DNA from: Ruminiclostridium sufflavum DSM 19573 | Lineage (GTDB): Bacteria; Bacillota; Clostridia; Acetivibrionales; DSM-1351 | Reading direction: 5' to 3' | NCBI RefSeq assembly: GCF_003208175.1 | Contig: NZ_QKMR01000004.1 | Coordinates: 81,686-145,685 of the forward strand | DNA: 64,000 nucleotides | Shown: positions 42,176-52,252 of the stretch, one piece after another | Position numbering within the stretch: the first letter of the stretch is position 1 | How the letters are laid out: each line of letters opens with the position of its first letter | The notes under the pieces: model-generated | Seen by the model: only the letters and a program-made list of their open reading frames with translations | Databases searched by the model: none | What the model was told of the DNA's origin: nothing | Position numbers and translations under genes: made by a program

Positions 42176-43600
42176 ATGGTCATACTGAAACAGGTTCTGG
42201 ACACAATTGAAAAAAACAATCTTATTGAGTATGGAGATGGTATAGTTGTAGGCATATCGGGAGGATATGACTCTGTATGCCTACTCCATATTTTATATCA
42301 TATTTCTGATGAGTTTAGATTAAGGCTGTTTCCTGTGCATGTCAATCATATGCTTAGAGGCTCTGAAGCGTTGAGGGATGAAAGCTTTGTGGAAGGCCTT
42401 TGCTTGTCATTAGGGCTTAACCCGCATATTAAAAGAATAGATATTGCTCAGAAGGCAAAAAATGATAAGGTTTCAATTGAGGAAGCAGGAAGAAATGCAA
42501 GATATGATGAATTCAGGAGTGTTGCGTTGGAAAATTCCGCATCCAAAATTGCAGTTGCACATTCCAGAAATGATCAGGCTGAGACAATTCTTATGAGAAT
42601 TTTCAGGGGAACAGGGCTGGAAGGTCTCAAGGGTATAGAGTACAAAAGAGATAATATTATAAGACCTTTATTGGATATAGACAGGCTGCAGATTGAGGAC
42701 TATGTCAACGGAAATGACCTCAAGGCTGTTACTGACAGCTCAAATATGCATACAGACTATTTTAGAAACAGGATTAGACTCAATGTTCTTCCGGAAATTA
42801 ATAGTGCTGCCAAAATGGATGTCACAGAAAATTTACTTAGATTATCAAAATTAGTAGTGACAGATGAGGATTTTTTACGGTATAATGCAGAAATAGCATA
42901 TAAAAAAGTATGCAAAAACAAAAATTCATGCATTGTCGAGCTGGATTTGGCAGAATTATCGGAAATGCATCAGGCCATAATGTGCAGAATACTTAGAATG
43001 GCTGTTTCAGACAGCTGTGGAAGTATGACGGGCATAGGATTTGTTCATATTGAAAAGCTTATATGGTTAATAAGGAATGGGCAGACAGGTTCACGCATTG
43101 ATATTCCGCATGGAATAACAGCTATAAAGTCGTATACCTCAATAATTATAAAAAAAAAGAAAGAAGAGAGTATGCAAGGCTTTGCGTACGGGCTTGAAAT
43201 ACCGGGGGAACTGGAGTTAACTGATATTAAAGCTGTTATTAAAATTCAAGCACTTAGTTTCCCTTCAAATCAAGGCTGTCTTGAGTTTGTTAATAAAAAT
43301 AAGGGAGCTTACACACAATTTTTTGATTTCAATAGAATTGAAGCGGCAAAAAATTTGGATATTATGGTAAGGAATAGGCAGAACGGTGATATATTCAAAC
43401 CGTTAAACTCAAATGGAACTAAAAAGCTGAAAGAGTATTTTATAGACAACAAAATTCCTAGAGAAGAAAGAAATAAATTTCCTTTAATTGCTATAAATAA
43501 GGAGATAATTTGGATTATAGGAAATAAAACAAGTGATAATTATAAAGTAACTGATAATACTAAATCTGTATTGATGATTGATTTTATAAAAATGAAATGA
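42176..43600 (+). CDS. tilS: tRNA(Ile)-lysidine synthase
   Basis: 474 residues; modifies the AUA-decoding tRNA anticodon to lysidine. The PP-loop SGGYDS is at residues 28-33 (often SGGxDS), with HVNHMLRG, the EEAGRNARYDEF helix and AHSRNDQAET. The C-terminal TilS domain ends with RNRQNGDIFKPL and KLKEYFIDNKIPREERNKFP (parts). Starts 18 bp after dnaB. Confidence 0.96.
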   Translation: MVILKQVLDTIEKNNLIEYGDGIVVGISGGYDSVCLLHILYHISDEFRLRLFPVHVNHMLRGSEALRDESFVEGLCLSLGLNPHIKRIDIAQKAKNDKVSIEEAGRNARYDEFRSVALENSASKIAVAHSRNDQAETILMRIFRGTGLEGLKGIEYKRDNIIRPLLDIDRLQIEDYVNGNDLKAVTDSSNMHTDYFRNRIRLNVLPEINSAAKMDVTENLLRLSKLVVTDEDFLRYNAEIAYKKVCKNKNSCIVELDLAELSEMHQAIMCRILRMAVSDSCGSMTGIGFVHIEKLIWLIRNGQTGSRIDIPHGITAIKSYTSIIIKKKKEESMQGFAYGLEIPGELELTDIKAVIKIQALSFPSNQGCLEFVNKNKGAYTQFFDFNRIEAAKNLDIMVRNRQNGDIFKPLNSNGTKKLKEYFIDNKIPREERNKFPLIAINKEIIWIIGNKTSDNYKVTDNTKSVLMIDFIKMK

Positions 43601-43726
43601 ATAGTTAAATATTACAGCTTTTAAGCATAAAATGATTTAGAATATAATTTGTCAGCAAAAATAATCATAATTAAAAATATCTATTCACTGCTATTGATAC
43701 AATATTTTAAGGGGGATTTGTAACAA

Positions 43727-44266
43727 ATGATGGAAGTAATTGAACGTGTTTTAATTTCCAAAGGAGAACTTGACAGGCAGGCTGAAGAGCTTGGACGCCG
43801 TATTTCCGAGGATTATGCAGGTAAGGAGCTTGTTATAATCGGAGTATTAAAGGGCGGCTTTATTTTTCTTGCAGATTTGGCAAGGAAGATTACTATTCCT
43901 GTTGATTTGGATTTTATGTCGGTTTCCAGTTATGGTGATTCGTCAAAGTCATCAGGAGTTGTTAAAATAATTAAGGATGTGGATACAAATATAGGCGGTA
44001 AACATGTTCTTATAGTTGAAGATATTATTGACACAGGACTTACGCTTAATCACCTTGTCGAGCTGTTAAAAACCAGAGGTCCGTTAAGTGTAAAAATATG
44101 CGCCGCATTAGATAAGCCTTCAAAGAGAAAGGCAAATGTACAGGTGGATTACAAGGGAATAGAGATACCAGATGAATTTGTAGTAGGTTATGGTTTGGAT
44201 TATGCAGGGAAATACAGAAACATTCCCGAGGTATGCATTCTTAAAAAAGAAATATACATGAAATAG
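43727..44266 (+). CDS. hpt: Hypoxanthine phosphoribosyltransferase
   Basis: 179 residues; salvages hypoxanthine and guanine. PRPP motif VLIVEDIIDTGLTL near 100-113, with VGYGLDYAGKYRNIPEV near the C-terminus. The start may be the first or second of two consecutive ATGs at 43727 and 43730, behind AAGGGGG. The tilS-hpt-ftsH order is conserved. Confidence 0.97.
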   Translation: MMEVIERVLISKGELDRQAEELGRRISEDYAGKELVIIGVLKGGFIFLADLARKITIPVDLDFMSVSSYGDSSKSSGVVKIIKDVDTNIGGKHVLIVEDIIDTGLTLNHLVELLKTRGPLSVKICAALDKPSKRKANVQVDYKGIEIPDEFVVGYGLDYAGKYRNIPEVCILKKEIYMK

Positions 44267-44521
44267 AACAGAATTTAAACATAAATTGCCTTTATTGTGT
44301 TTTATAAATGTATATGCTAATATAATATATACTATATTGGGTTGAAAAATAATCCATTTGAAATAAGAATTAATAGATTATTTAGTTTAAAATGAGCGAA
44401 AAATTGGTATTTAAGTATAGACCAAATTAAAACGTAGGTTTGCAGTTTTACATTGTAGAATACAGATTAATGACTTGCGGGCTGCAATTTGGTACCTTGG
44501 CTATCATAAGGAGGGAGATTT

Positions 44522-46384
44522 TTGAAATATATTAAGGGTATCAGCTTTTATATAATTATTTTTATAGTAATTATAGTAATAATTACATTCTATCAAACAT
44601 CTGACAGTCCGACAAAGATGGTTTATTCAGATTTGCTGACACAGATGAGCGCCGGAAATGTAAAGAGTGTAGAGCTGCAGACTGACAATGCTACGGTAGT
44701 ACTGAAAAAGCCTTTGGAGGAAAATAGTAAGGTTACTAAGTATGTAGTTGTTGTTCCGCCGGATGTTACTTCTGCATCTAATAGATTTACAGAAGCATAT
44801 GAAAATAAACAGATTGAAAGGTATACTGTTGTTACGCCGCCGCAAGCACCTTGGTGGGTATCAATTTTACCGACTGTCGGGTTTTTGATAATACTTATTC
44901 TAATATGGTTTTTCTTTATCCAGCAATCTCAAGGAGGAGGCGGAGGCAACAGGGTTATGTCTTTCGGCAAAAGCCGAGCCAAGCTTTCTGTTGACGATAA
45001 GAAAAAGGTCACATTTGAGAATGTTGCGGGAGCAGATGAGGAAAAAGAGGAGCTTGCTGAAATAGTTGAGTTTTTGAAGGCACCGAAAAAATTCGTAGAG
45101 CTTGGAGCAAGAATCCCTAAGGGTGTGCTTTTGGTAGGACCTCCCGGAACTGGTAAAACCCTGTTGGCGAAGGCGGTTTCAGGAGAAGCCGGAGTTCCGT
45201 TTTTCAGCATAAGCGGTTCAGACTTTGTAGAAATGTTTGTAGGTGTGGGAGCATCCAGAGTGCGTGATTTGTTTGAACAGGCAAAGAAGAACGCGCCATG
45301 TATTGTATTTATTGATGAAATTGATGCAGTGGGCAGACATAGAGGGGCAGGCATGGGCGGCGGCCATGATGAAAGAGAGCAGACGCTTAACCAGCTGCTT
45401 GTTGAAATGGATGGTTTTGGAATAAATGAGGGAGTCATAATACTGGCGGCAACAAACAGACCTGATATTCTGGATCCTGCACTTTTAAGACCGGGACGTT
45501 TTGACAGAAGAGTTGTTGTAGGACTGCCAGATATACGAGGCAGGGAACAGATTTTGAAGGTTCATTCAAGGGGCAAGCCATTAGAGGGTGACGTTAAGTT
45601 GGATGACCTTGCAAGAATTACACCCGGTTTTACAGGTGCTGATTTGGAGAACTTGCTGAATGAAGCTGCATTACTTACAGCCAGAGCAAACAAGAAGAAA
45701 ATAGGGCATGATGAAATTAAAGAAGCAGCCTTTAAGGTTATGATGGGACCTGAGAAGAAGAGCCGTGTTATGAGTGAGATTGACAAGAAGGTGACCGCTT
45801 TTCATGAGGCCGGGCATGCAATAGCTATAAAGCTGGTATCAAAGACACAGAAGGTTGACAGGGTATCCATTATTCCTGCCGGAATGGCCGGAGGATATAC
45901 TGCAAGCAGGCCGCAGGAGGATAAAAGCTATCACACGAAATCACAGCTTATTGAAGAGATAATAATTGCTTTGGGAGGAAGAGCAGCCGAAGAAATTGTT
46001 ATGAATGAAGTAAGTACAGGTGCGTCAAGTGACCTGAAAAAGGTTAATCAAATAGCGAGAAATATGGTTACCAAGTATGGAATGAGCGATAAGCTGGGCA
46101 ATATGATTTTCGGCAATGAAAATGATGAGGTTTTCCTTGGCAGAGATTATGGTCATACCAGCAATATTAGTGATGAGATTGCCGGAATTATTGACAACGA
46201 GGTTAAACAAATAATTGATAATGCTTACGAGAAGACTATTAATTTATTAAAAGAAAATATTGATAAACTCAACAGACTGGCTCAGACTCTTCTTGAAAAG
46301 GAAAAGGTAGAGGGCGCCGAGTTTGAAGCGATTTTTGAGGGCTCGGTATTGGATTCTGCTCCCCAGCCACAGCTGGAGAGCTAG
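44522..46384 (+). CDS. ftsH: ATP-dependent zinc metalloprotease FtsH
   Basis: 620 residues; membrane-anchored AAA+ protease. Helices at about 6-26 and 112-133 flank an extracytoplasmic domain; Walker A GPPGTGKT near 205, Walker [12 protein letters not shown], the arginine-finger region RPGRFDRR, and the zinc motif HEAGH near 426. TTG start at 44522 behind AGGAGGGAG. The 255-bp gap upstream has AT-rich promoter-like boxes and a possible TTGCAG/CTGCAA stem around 44440-44480 but no named element. Confidence 0.97.
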   Translation: MKYIKGISFYIIIFIVIIVIITFYQTSDSPTKMVYSDLLTQMSAGNVKSVELQTDNATVVLKKPLEENSKVTKYVVVVPPDVTSASNRFTEAYENKQIERYTVVTPPQAPWWVSILPTVGFLIILILIWFFFIQQSQGGGGGNRVMSFGKSRAKLSVDDKKKVTFENVAGADEEKEELAEIVEFLKAPKKFVELGARIPKGVLLVGPPGTGKTLLAKAVSGEAGVPFFSISGSDFVEMFVGVGASRVRDLFEQAKKNAPCIVFIDEIDAVGRHRGAGMGGGHDEREQTLNQLLVEMDGFGINEGVIILAATNRPDILDPALLRPGRFDRRVVVGLPDIRGREQILKVHSRGKPLEGDVKLDDLARITPGFTGADLENLLNEAALLTARANKKKIGHDEIKEAAFKVMMGPEKKSRVMSEIDKKVTAFHEAGHAIAIKLVSKTQKVDRVSIIPAGMAGGYTASRPQEDKSYHTKSQLIEEIIIALGGRAAEEIVMNEVSTGASSDLKKVNQIARNMVTKYGMSDKLGNMIFGNENDEVFLGRDYGHTSNISDEIAGIIDNEVKQIIDNAYEKTINLLKENIDKLNRLAQTLLEKEKVEGAEFEAIFEGSVLDSAPQPQLES

Positions 46385-46402
46385 TATAAAGGCTTTAAGG
46401 AT

Positions 46403-46508
46403 TAAGCTGATATTTCACATCCATGTTCTGCATGGAGCTTATATCAGAGGACTTTAAGTATTGAAGCATATAAGGAGGCTGTTCACATCAAGAGAGCGGC
46501 CTCTTTAA
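46403..46508 (+). terminator. Two hairpins after ftsH
   Basis: First: CTGATAT...ATATCAG enclosing CCATG/CATGG (about 46407-46447). Second: AAGGAGGC...GCCTCTT (about 46471-46507). T-runs are short, but together they probably end the ftsH transcript. Confidence 0.5.
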
Positions 46509-46529
46509 GTTATATATTTGACAGATAAG

Positions 46530-46649
46530 CGAAAACTCGGCGTGGGAGGTTAGCTTGAAAGACGTTAGCTACAGTTGCGAAAATACTAGCGTACCTCCAC
46601 GAAAGCTTTACCAAATTTTTTTGCCGAAAATTCGGCGTGGGAGGTTAGT
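46530..46649 (+). promoter_or_regulatory. SD-hairpin leader element (copy E), best-preserved copy
   Basis: Two near-identical units of about 26 bp, GCGAAAACTCGGCGTGGGAG ending GGTTAGC (46529-46554) and GCCGAAAATTCGGCGTGGGAG-type ending GGTTAGT (46623-46649), lie 95 bp apart. In between, ACCTCCACG at 46593-46601 is complementary to CGTGG(G)AGGT in either unit, with a single bulged G. In the second unit CCGAA/TTCGG folds next to the ribosome site. A TTG at 46555 behind the first SD opens a 38-codon frame running past the gene start. Confidence 0.65.
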
Positions 46650-47039
46650 ATGGAGATTAATCTTGGAATGACAGGAAGTGCAGAAATTACAGTAGATGGC
46701 AATATTACGGCAAAAGCGATGGGCAGCGGTGATTTAGAGGTGCTTGCAACTCCTGCACTGGTAGCACTTATGGAAAAGGCGGCAACTATTGCCGTAAAAG
46801 AAGGGTTACCTGATGGGAGCTCTACAGTCGGAACACAAATAAATATCAGGCATTTGGCTGCAACACCTGTAGGTATGAAGGTAACCGCAAGGGCAACTTT
46901 GGCTGAAGCTGATGGGAAACGGTTATTGTTTACGGTTGAAGCCTTTGACAGCAAAGAAAAAATAGGGGAAGGTCAGCATGAAAGATTTATAATTACAATT
47001 GATAGGTTTATGAATAAAGCTAACGGGAAAAAACAATAA
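46650..47039 (+). CDS. FlK-like hotdog-fold thioesterase
   Basis: 129 residues. Resembles fluoroacetyl-CoA thioesterase-type hotdog proteins: candidate catalytic Thr34 and Glu42 in ATPALVALMEKAA and His68 in INIRHLAATPVG. Such proteins in Clostridia lack a fluorinated substrate and are of unknown role. Single gene between ftsH and metK, behind the SD-hairpin element. Confidence 0.85.
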   Translation: MEINLGMTGSAEITVDGNITAKAMGSGDLEVLATPALVALMEKAATIAVKEGLPDGSSTVGTQINIRHLAATPVGMKVTARATLAEADGKRLLFTVEAFDSKEKIGEGQHERFIITIDRFMNKANGKKQ

Positions 47040-47096
47040 ACCCAATTACAAATAAAAGTAAAATATAAAAAAATATAACAATTTTTATTTTTTGTA

Positions 47097-47125
47097 TTGA
47101 CCTTTAAAGATATTCGTGGTTAAAT
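47097..47125 (+). promoter_or_regulatory. Promoter of metK
   Basis: TTGACC 47097-47102, 17 bp, TTAAAT 47120-47125; initiation near 47132, just before the SAM riboswitch. Confidence 0.65.
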
Positions 47126-47149
47126 AAATATGAAAAGTAAATATTTAGT

Positions 47150-47246
47150 CCTTATCAAGATAGGTGGAGGGAACGGCCCGATGAAACCTGGCAACCAGCA
47201 TTTATGTATGGTGCCAATTCCTGCAGGCTTTGCCTGAAAGATGAGG
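47150..47246 (+). ncRNA. SAM-I riboswitch (S box)
   Basis: P1 CCTTATC 47150-47156/GATGAGG 47240-47246, then AGATAGGTGGAGGGA, GGCCCGATGAAACC and GGCAACC in canonical order. Expected to turn off metK when S-adenosylmethionine is plentiful. Confidence 0.96.
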
Positions 47247-47274
47247 GGTGTTCATTGTAATGACAAACATGACA

Positions 47275-47296
47275 AACCTCGAAAGAGGTTTTTTTA
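47275..47296 (+). terminator. SAM riboswitch terminator
   Basis: AACCTC 47275-47280, GAAA loop, GAGGTT 47285-47290, then TTTTT. Confidence 0.88.
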
Positions 47297-47355
47297 TTGC
47301 CAAAAATAATGAAAATATCCTCGATAGAAAGCAGTTTTGGTTTGAAAAACCCAAG

Positions 47356-47389
47356 CTATCGGTCAATGACATCGGCTTTTAGCCGATAG
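47356..47389 (+). promoter_or_regulatory. Mutually exclusive hairpins in metK leader
   Basis: CCGATAG at 47383-47389 can pair with CTATCGG 47356-47362, while the overlapping AGCCGAT 47381-47387 can pair with ATCGGCT 47371-47377. This is after the S-box terminator, so it could add a second control or be a leftover. Confidence 0.35.
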
Positions 47390-47467
47390 TAATTGACTTG
47401 CAAAGTTTTAAATGAGAGAAACGTTGGCGCAGTAATTTAAATTAATGGTATACAAGGAGGAAACAAA

Positions 47468-48658
47468 ATGTCAAAAAGACTATTTACGTCAGAGTCAGTA
47501 ACTGAGGGACATCCCGATAAAATGTGCGACCAGATTTCAGACGCAGTATTAGACGCAATTTATGAGCAGGATCCGCAGGCAAGAGTTGCTTGTGAAACAG
47601 CAGTAGCAACAGGTATGGTTATGGTTATGGGTGAAATATCCACAAAGTGCTATGTAGACATTCCAAAGATAGTCAGAAATACTATAAGAGAAATAGGTTA
47701 TGACAGAGCGAAATATGGATTTGACTGTGACACCTGTGCGGTTCTTACATCTATAGATGAGCAGTCAGCCGATATTGCATTGGGTGTTGATAAGGCACTG
47801 GAAGCAAAAGCAGGTGAGATGGGTGAGGAACAGCTTCAGGCTATTGGAGCAGGAGATCAGGGCATGATGTTTGGTTATGCATGTGATGAAACTCCCGAAT
47901 TGATGCCTATGCCTGTCACTTTAGCTCATAAGCTTTCAAGAAAATTAAGCGAGATCAGAAAAAATAAAGTAGTAAGCTATCTCAGGCCTGACGGGAAATC
48001 TCAGGTTACGGTTGAGTACGACGGAGATAAGCCTGTTAGAGTAGATGCAGTCGTTATTTCAACTCAGCACAGTGCGGAAGTAAGTCATGAAACAATTGAA
48101 AAGGATATAATGGAATATGTTATAAAACCTGTTATTCCGGCAGAGCTTTTAGACGAAAATACCAAATACTTTATTAATCCTACCGGCAGGTTTGTTGTAG
48201 GAGGCCCTCAGGGAGATTCAGGACTTACAGGCAGAAAGATAATTGTTGATACATATGGAGGATATGCAAGACATGGCGGCGGAGCCTTTTCAGGAAAGGA
48301 TCCTACTAAGGTTGACCGTTCGGCAGCTTATGCAGCCAGATATGTTGCAAAAAATATTGTTGCCGCAGGCATTGCAAAGAAGTGTGAGGTGCAGATTGCG
48401 TATGCCATAGGTGTTGCTAAACCGGTATCCGTACTTGTTGATACATTTGGAACTGCGGTTATCCCTGAAGAAAAAATTTCTGAGCTGGTAAACCGGCATT
48501 TTGACTTGAGACCGGCTGCAATAATAAAAGCTTTGGATTTGAGAAGGCCGATATACAGGAAAACTGCAGCTTATGGTCATTTTGGAAGACAGGATGCGGA
48601 GTTTACGTGGGAAAAGACAGATGTTGCCGCAGTATTGAGGAAGGAAGCAGGACTGTAA
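47468..48658 (+). CDS. metK: S-adenosylmethionine synthetase
   Basis: 396 residues; makes SAM from methionine and [23 protein letters not shown] start, [12 protein letters not shown], and the [19 protein letters not shown] phosphate-binding motif. AAGGAGG lies before the ATG. Single-gene unit with S-box control. Confidence 0.98.
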   Translation: MSKRLFTSESVTEGHPDKMCDQISDAVLDAIYEQDPQARVACETAVATGMVMVMGEISTKCYVDIPKIVRNTIREIGYDRAKYGFDCDTCAVLTSIDEQSADIALGVDKALEAKAGEMGEEQLQAIGAGDQGMMFGYACDETPELMPMPVTLAHKLSRKLSEIRKNKVVSYLRPDGKSQVTVEYDGDKPVRVDAVVISTQHSAEVSHETIEKDIMEYVIKPVIPAELLDENTKYFINPTGRFVVGGPQGDSGLTGRKIIVDTYGGYARHGGGAFSGKDPTKVDRSAAYAARYVAKNIVAAGIAKKCEVQIAYAIGVAKPVSVLVDTFGTAVIPEEKISELVNRHFDLRPAAIIKALDLRRPIYRKTAAYGHFGRQDAEFTWEKTDVAAVLRKEAGL

Positions 48659-48702
48659 TAAGGGTAAATTGATTAAGCTTTATTAAACGAATGCAAAATA
48701 GA

Positions 48703-48742
48703 GGGCTGTATTTCATGATTGAATGGAATGCAGCCCTTAAAA
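48703..48742 (+). terminator. Terminator after metK
   Basis: GGGCTGTATTTCAT 48703-48716 pairs with ATGGAATGCAGCCC 48723-48736 (one G-U), followed by a weak TTAAAAT tail. Confidence 0.7.
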
Positions 48743-48745
48743 TAT

Positions 48746-49040
48746 TATCAAGAATATGCAATTTATATTAGATATAGCTCACCAAGATTTATTGCTGAAA
48801 TTAACTGATGCAACCTATTCCAATATTTGTGAGACTAATACCTGCTGATTCCTCTGAATCTGGCTCTGTAACATAAATGAATTAAATTTCATAGGATAAA
48901 ATACCAGTGAGTTTATGAATGGAAACTTGAAAACCTAAAGTTGTTAAACCATAATGAGTTTTCAGGCAGTATAGGTGGATGAGGCGGTCAGAGCTGCATG
49001 TCTATACGAGATATTATTATAAATTTTGTGTCTGAATAGG
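48746..49040 (+). other. Unassigned intergenic stretch
   Basis: About 295 bp with no credible frame or named RNA. It contains scattered short stems (for example AGAT...ATCT-like pieces near 48855) and stops at the first SD unit at 49041. Possibly eroded sequence. Confidence 0.3.
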
Positions 49041-49166
49041 TCATGGAGGTTAGCTAAAGAATTTTACATACAGGTATTAAAAGGCTGTAATACCTATGCG
49101 AGGCAGAGATTTTCCGAGAAGTCTTTATCAAATTTTTGTGCCGGAAGCTCGGCGTGGGAGGTTATT
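49041..49166 (+). promoter_or_regulatory. SD-hairpin leader element (copy F)
   Basis: First SD unit CATGGAGGTTAGC (ending 49054), second AAATTTTTGTGCCGGAAGC then TCGGCGTGGGAGGTTATT ending 49166. GGTTAGC and GGTTATT are 112 bp apart. The stem GCCG(49139-)/CGGC precedes the second site. The spacer has AATACCTATGCG in place of the anti-SD of copies A and E, so sequestration is weaker. Confidence 0.55.
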
Positions 49167-49505
49167 ATGGATATAAATTATGCGATACTTTCCTTGTTTG
49201 CTATGTACGGAATGATAAGCCTGTTTATAAATATTTATAAGATGATAGGAAGAAAAAAATACTTTGTTGAAAATGCAAACATTGTATTATTGGTAAACAA
49301 TCAGGAGCAGAATATAGAAAGGATGATAAGAGAAGCCATGGAAAGCAGGTTTGTACGGAATATTGCCATAAATGGAAGCTTTGTTGTGGTAGATATGGAC
49401 TCCAAGGATGAGACGCTTAAACTATTAAAGAAGCTTGAGAATCAATTCCCTCTTATGGAGGTATGTTCCTTTGATGAAAGGGAATGTGTATTTTTTAAGG
49501 AATAG
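49167..49505 (+). CDS. Small membrane-anchored protein of unknown function
   Basis: 112 residues: one N-terminal membrane helix (about 5-24), a short basic link (GRKKYF), then an alpha/beta domain of about 80 residues with VENANIVLLVNNQEQNIE and NGSFVVVDMDSKDETLKLLKKL, reminiscent of glycosyltransferase or response-regulator-like strands but too short to assign. ATG 49167 follows GGGAGGTTATT. I do not recognise the family with certainty. Confidence 0.75.
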   Translation: MDINYAILSLFAMYGMISLFINIYKMIGRKKYFVENANIVLLVNNQEQNIERMIREAMESRFVRNIAINGSFVVVDMDSKDETLKLLKKLENQFPLMEVCSFDERECVFFKE

Positions 49506-49723
49506 AAGCAGAAGGTTAGAATACATAAATGAAAGTATAATCTGCGGAGATACTTTATTCGGGTTTTATAAATTACTGCGTCACAGCAACAGCTTCAAAG
49601 ACAATTTTTAATCTCTGATAGGATTAATTGGTATATTGCTGTAATAATTAAAATGGGTTAATATAAGTAATGTAGTTTATCACTTTTTATGCCTTGAGCA
49701 CAGCGAAAGGAATGATAGATAAT

Positions 49724-52147
49724 ATGGCGACAGGACAATTTCAACAGCAAAGATGGTCTTTTGAAAGCTATGCTGTAGGAACTGATTTGAAAATCATCGG
49801 AAGATTTGATTATAAAATATATGAGAATACGGAAAACGGGTACAAAATCTATACTTTTGAAATAGAGAAGATTATTGATGAGGATGATTTTGAACATGAG
49901 GTCCAGGAACAAATAAGCGTAACAGGCTATTATGATGTAAATGAGCATTGTTCTGTATTGCCGTGCAAGATTGTGGGAACTGTAGGAGTATATAAGGGAG
50001 AGAAGCAGCTGAAGGCAGAAGCGGTTGAGTTTATTGAACCTGCTACTGATGAAGGTATAATATCCTTTTTGTCCTGTGGAATTATAAAGGGTGTCGGTGA
50101 AAAAACAGCAAGAAATATTGTTCAGGGATATGCAACTCCGAGGGGATATGTAGATGGTTTTGGCAGTAAAACCCTTGAGGTTATCAAGAATGATCCTCTG
50201 CTGCTGGTCAGGATACGCGGAATTAACAGCGACAAGGCACAGGTTATACACGATTCATATATGGAAAATATGGAGTATCAGAATGTGATGATATTTTTCC
50301 AGCGCTTTGGAGTATCTTCTGCAAAAGCCATGAAAATATATAATGCATATAAAGGGACCTCTATTGCTGTTGCAGAGGAAAACCCGTATATGTTTGCTAA
50401 CATCAAGGGGTTTGGTTTCAAAATTTGTGATGAAATAGCAAAAAAGTTAGGTATAGACACACACTCCATATTCAGGCTTGAGTCAGCTTTGAAAAGTGTT
50501 TTGGAGAGCTCAGAAATGGAAGGGCATTGCTTTTTATTTAAGGACAAGCTTACAGAATTGACGGCAAAGGCTCTTAGTGACGGAGCAGATATAATTGAAG
50601 AGGGTGAGCTTGAAGAAGCCTTCGGCAGGATGCTGCATTCCGGTGCCCTCGTAAGCAAAGCTTATTCGGAAGAGGATGAAAGTCTTGAAGCCGTGTATAC
50701 CAGAGAAATGTACAAGCTGGAATATGAGGCGGCATTGGCTATAAAGAATATATGCCGTTCCCGGGCATTTGAAAAAATATGTGATGTAGACATGCTTATA
50801 AACGAATTTGAGCATGCAAAGGGTTTTGCTCTTGAGGAAATGCAAAAGGAGGCTGTTAAGGCTGTATTCTCAACAAATATGCTCATACTGACAGGATCTG
50901 CCGGAAGCGGTAAAACGACTACGGTTGAATGCATGATTTATGTCCTTAAGAGATATTTTGAGAATAAGGAAGAAATGAGCTTTATGCTTGCTGCTCCGAC
51001 AGGAAAGGCAGCAAAAAGGCTGACGGAGATTACAGGCTTTGAGGCAATGACAATACATAGACTGCTGCAGTTTTCATATGAGAATAAAGGTTTTTTTTAC
51101 AGACAGGGAAATGAGCTTCCGTATGACTTGATAGTTGTAGATGAAAGCTCCATGCTCAGTATTGATTTGGCTCATGCACTGTTTACCGCGATTTCACCTG
51201 GGACAACAGTTGTTTTAATAGGGGATACGCAGCAGCTTCCGTCAGTAGGAGCCGGTAATGTTCTGGATGATATAATAAGAAGTGAAGCGGTAAAGGTAGT
51301 AAAATTAGATGTTATAAAAAGGCAGGCTGACGGATCGGGTATTATAACAAACGCCAATAAAATAATAAACGGAGAAATGCCTGAGATAATCAATGCAAAC
51401 AAGGACTTCTTTATTATTGAAGAAGAGGATAAAAACAGAGTTGTCAAAAAAACATTAGAGGCAGTAACAAGACTTATGACGGCATACAATTATACTATTG
51501 ACGACATACAGGTTATATGCCCTCAGAAAACTTCGGAAATAGGCACTTATGAAATGAACAAGGCTATGCAGAAAATGGTAAATCCTGCTGCTGACGGGAA
51601 AGCAGAGATTAAGAGAGGAAACAGCGTTTTCAGGGAAGGTGACAAGGTTATTCATTTGAGTAATAATTATGAAGCGCCTCACTATAAAAAAGATTTGTTG
51701 GGAAGATATGTTGCCGAGGAAAGCTGTGGAGTTTTTAACGGGGATATCGGGAAGATTATTGAAATCTCCAAGATAGAGGATGTGGCAGCAAATTCAGAGG
51801 AAGAGGAATACGGCGGTATATCAGACAATAAAGCGGCCGATGAAAAAAGAGTAGCAGTACAATATGATGATTTTATTATCATATATCAAATAAGTCAGCT
51901 TGAAGAAATAGATTTAGCTTACAGCTTAACTGTTCATAAAATGCAGGGCTCACAATGTGAAGCGGCTATAATTCTTTGCCATATCAGAAATTTTATTATG
52001 CTTAATAGGAATCTTGGGTATACGGCAGTTACAAGAGCAAAAAAAATGGCGTGCATTATTGGTCAGAAAAGAGCTGTGAAAATCATGGTTTCCAATGTTA
52101 AGATTAATGAACGAAACTCAATGCTGTGCGAATTATTGAGGATATAA
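49724..52147 (+). CDS. recD2: RecD2-type SF1B DNA helicase
   Basis: 807 residues. An OB-like N-terminal domain (to about 100), a helix-hairpin-helix region (GIIKGVGEKTARNIVQGY), then the helicase core: Walker A TGSAGSGKTTTVE near 397-409, DESSMLS (motif II), GDTQQLPSVGAGN (motif III) and AYSLTVHKMQGSQ plus YTAVTRAKK at the end. 5'-3' helicase of DNA repair, without RecB or RecC partners here. The ATG at 49724 suits AAAGGAA spacing; alternatives at 49694 and 49712. Confidence 0.93.
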   Translation: MATGQFQQQRWSFESYAVGTDLKIIGRFDYKIYENTENGYKIYTFEIEKIIDEDDFEHEVQEQISVTGYYDVNEHCSVLPCKIVGTVGVYKGEKQLKAEAVEFIEPATDEGIISFLSCGIIKGVGEKTARNIVQGYATPRGYVDGFGSKTLEVIKNDPLLLVRIRGINSDKAQVIHDSYMENMEYQNVMIFFQRFGVSSAKAMKIYNAYKGTSIAVAEENPYMFANIKGFGFKICDEIAKKLGIDTHSIFRLESALKSVLESSEMEGHCFLFKDKLTELTAKALSDGADIIEEGELEEAFGRMLHSGALVSKAYSEEDESLEAVYTREMYKLEYEAALAIKNICRSRAFEKICDVDMLINEFEHAKGFALEEMQKEAVKAVFSTNMLILTGSAGSGKTTTVECMIYVLKRYFENKEEMSFMLAAPTGKAAKRLTEITGFEAMTIHRLLQFSYENKGFFYRQGNELPYDLIVVDESSMLSIDLAHALFTAISPGTTVVLIGDTQQLPSVGAGNVLDDIIRSEAVKVVKLDVIKRQADGSGIITNANKIINGEMPEIINANKDFFIIEEEDKNRVVKKTLEAVTRLMTAYNYTIDDIQVICPQKTSEIGTYEMNKAMQKMVNPAADGKAEIKRGNSVFREGDKVIHLSNNYEAPHYKKDLLGRYVAEESCGVFNGDIGKIIEISKIEDVAANSEEEEYGGISDNKAADEKRVAVQYDDFIIIYQISQLEEIDLAYSLTVHKMQGSQCEAAIILCHIRNFIMLNRNLGYTAVTRAKKMACIIGQKRAVKIMVSNVKINERNSMLCELLRI

Positions 52148-52252
52148 TGTTTTATTGCATAACTCTGTAAATTGGTGTAAACTATAAATAAAGACAGATT
52201 TTCTTAAAGTCAATTATTATCGGCAAAAAGCGGTATATCGCCTTGATATTTA

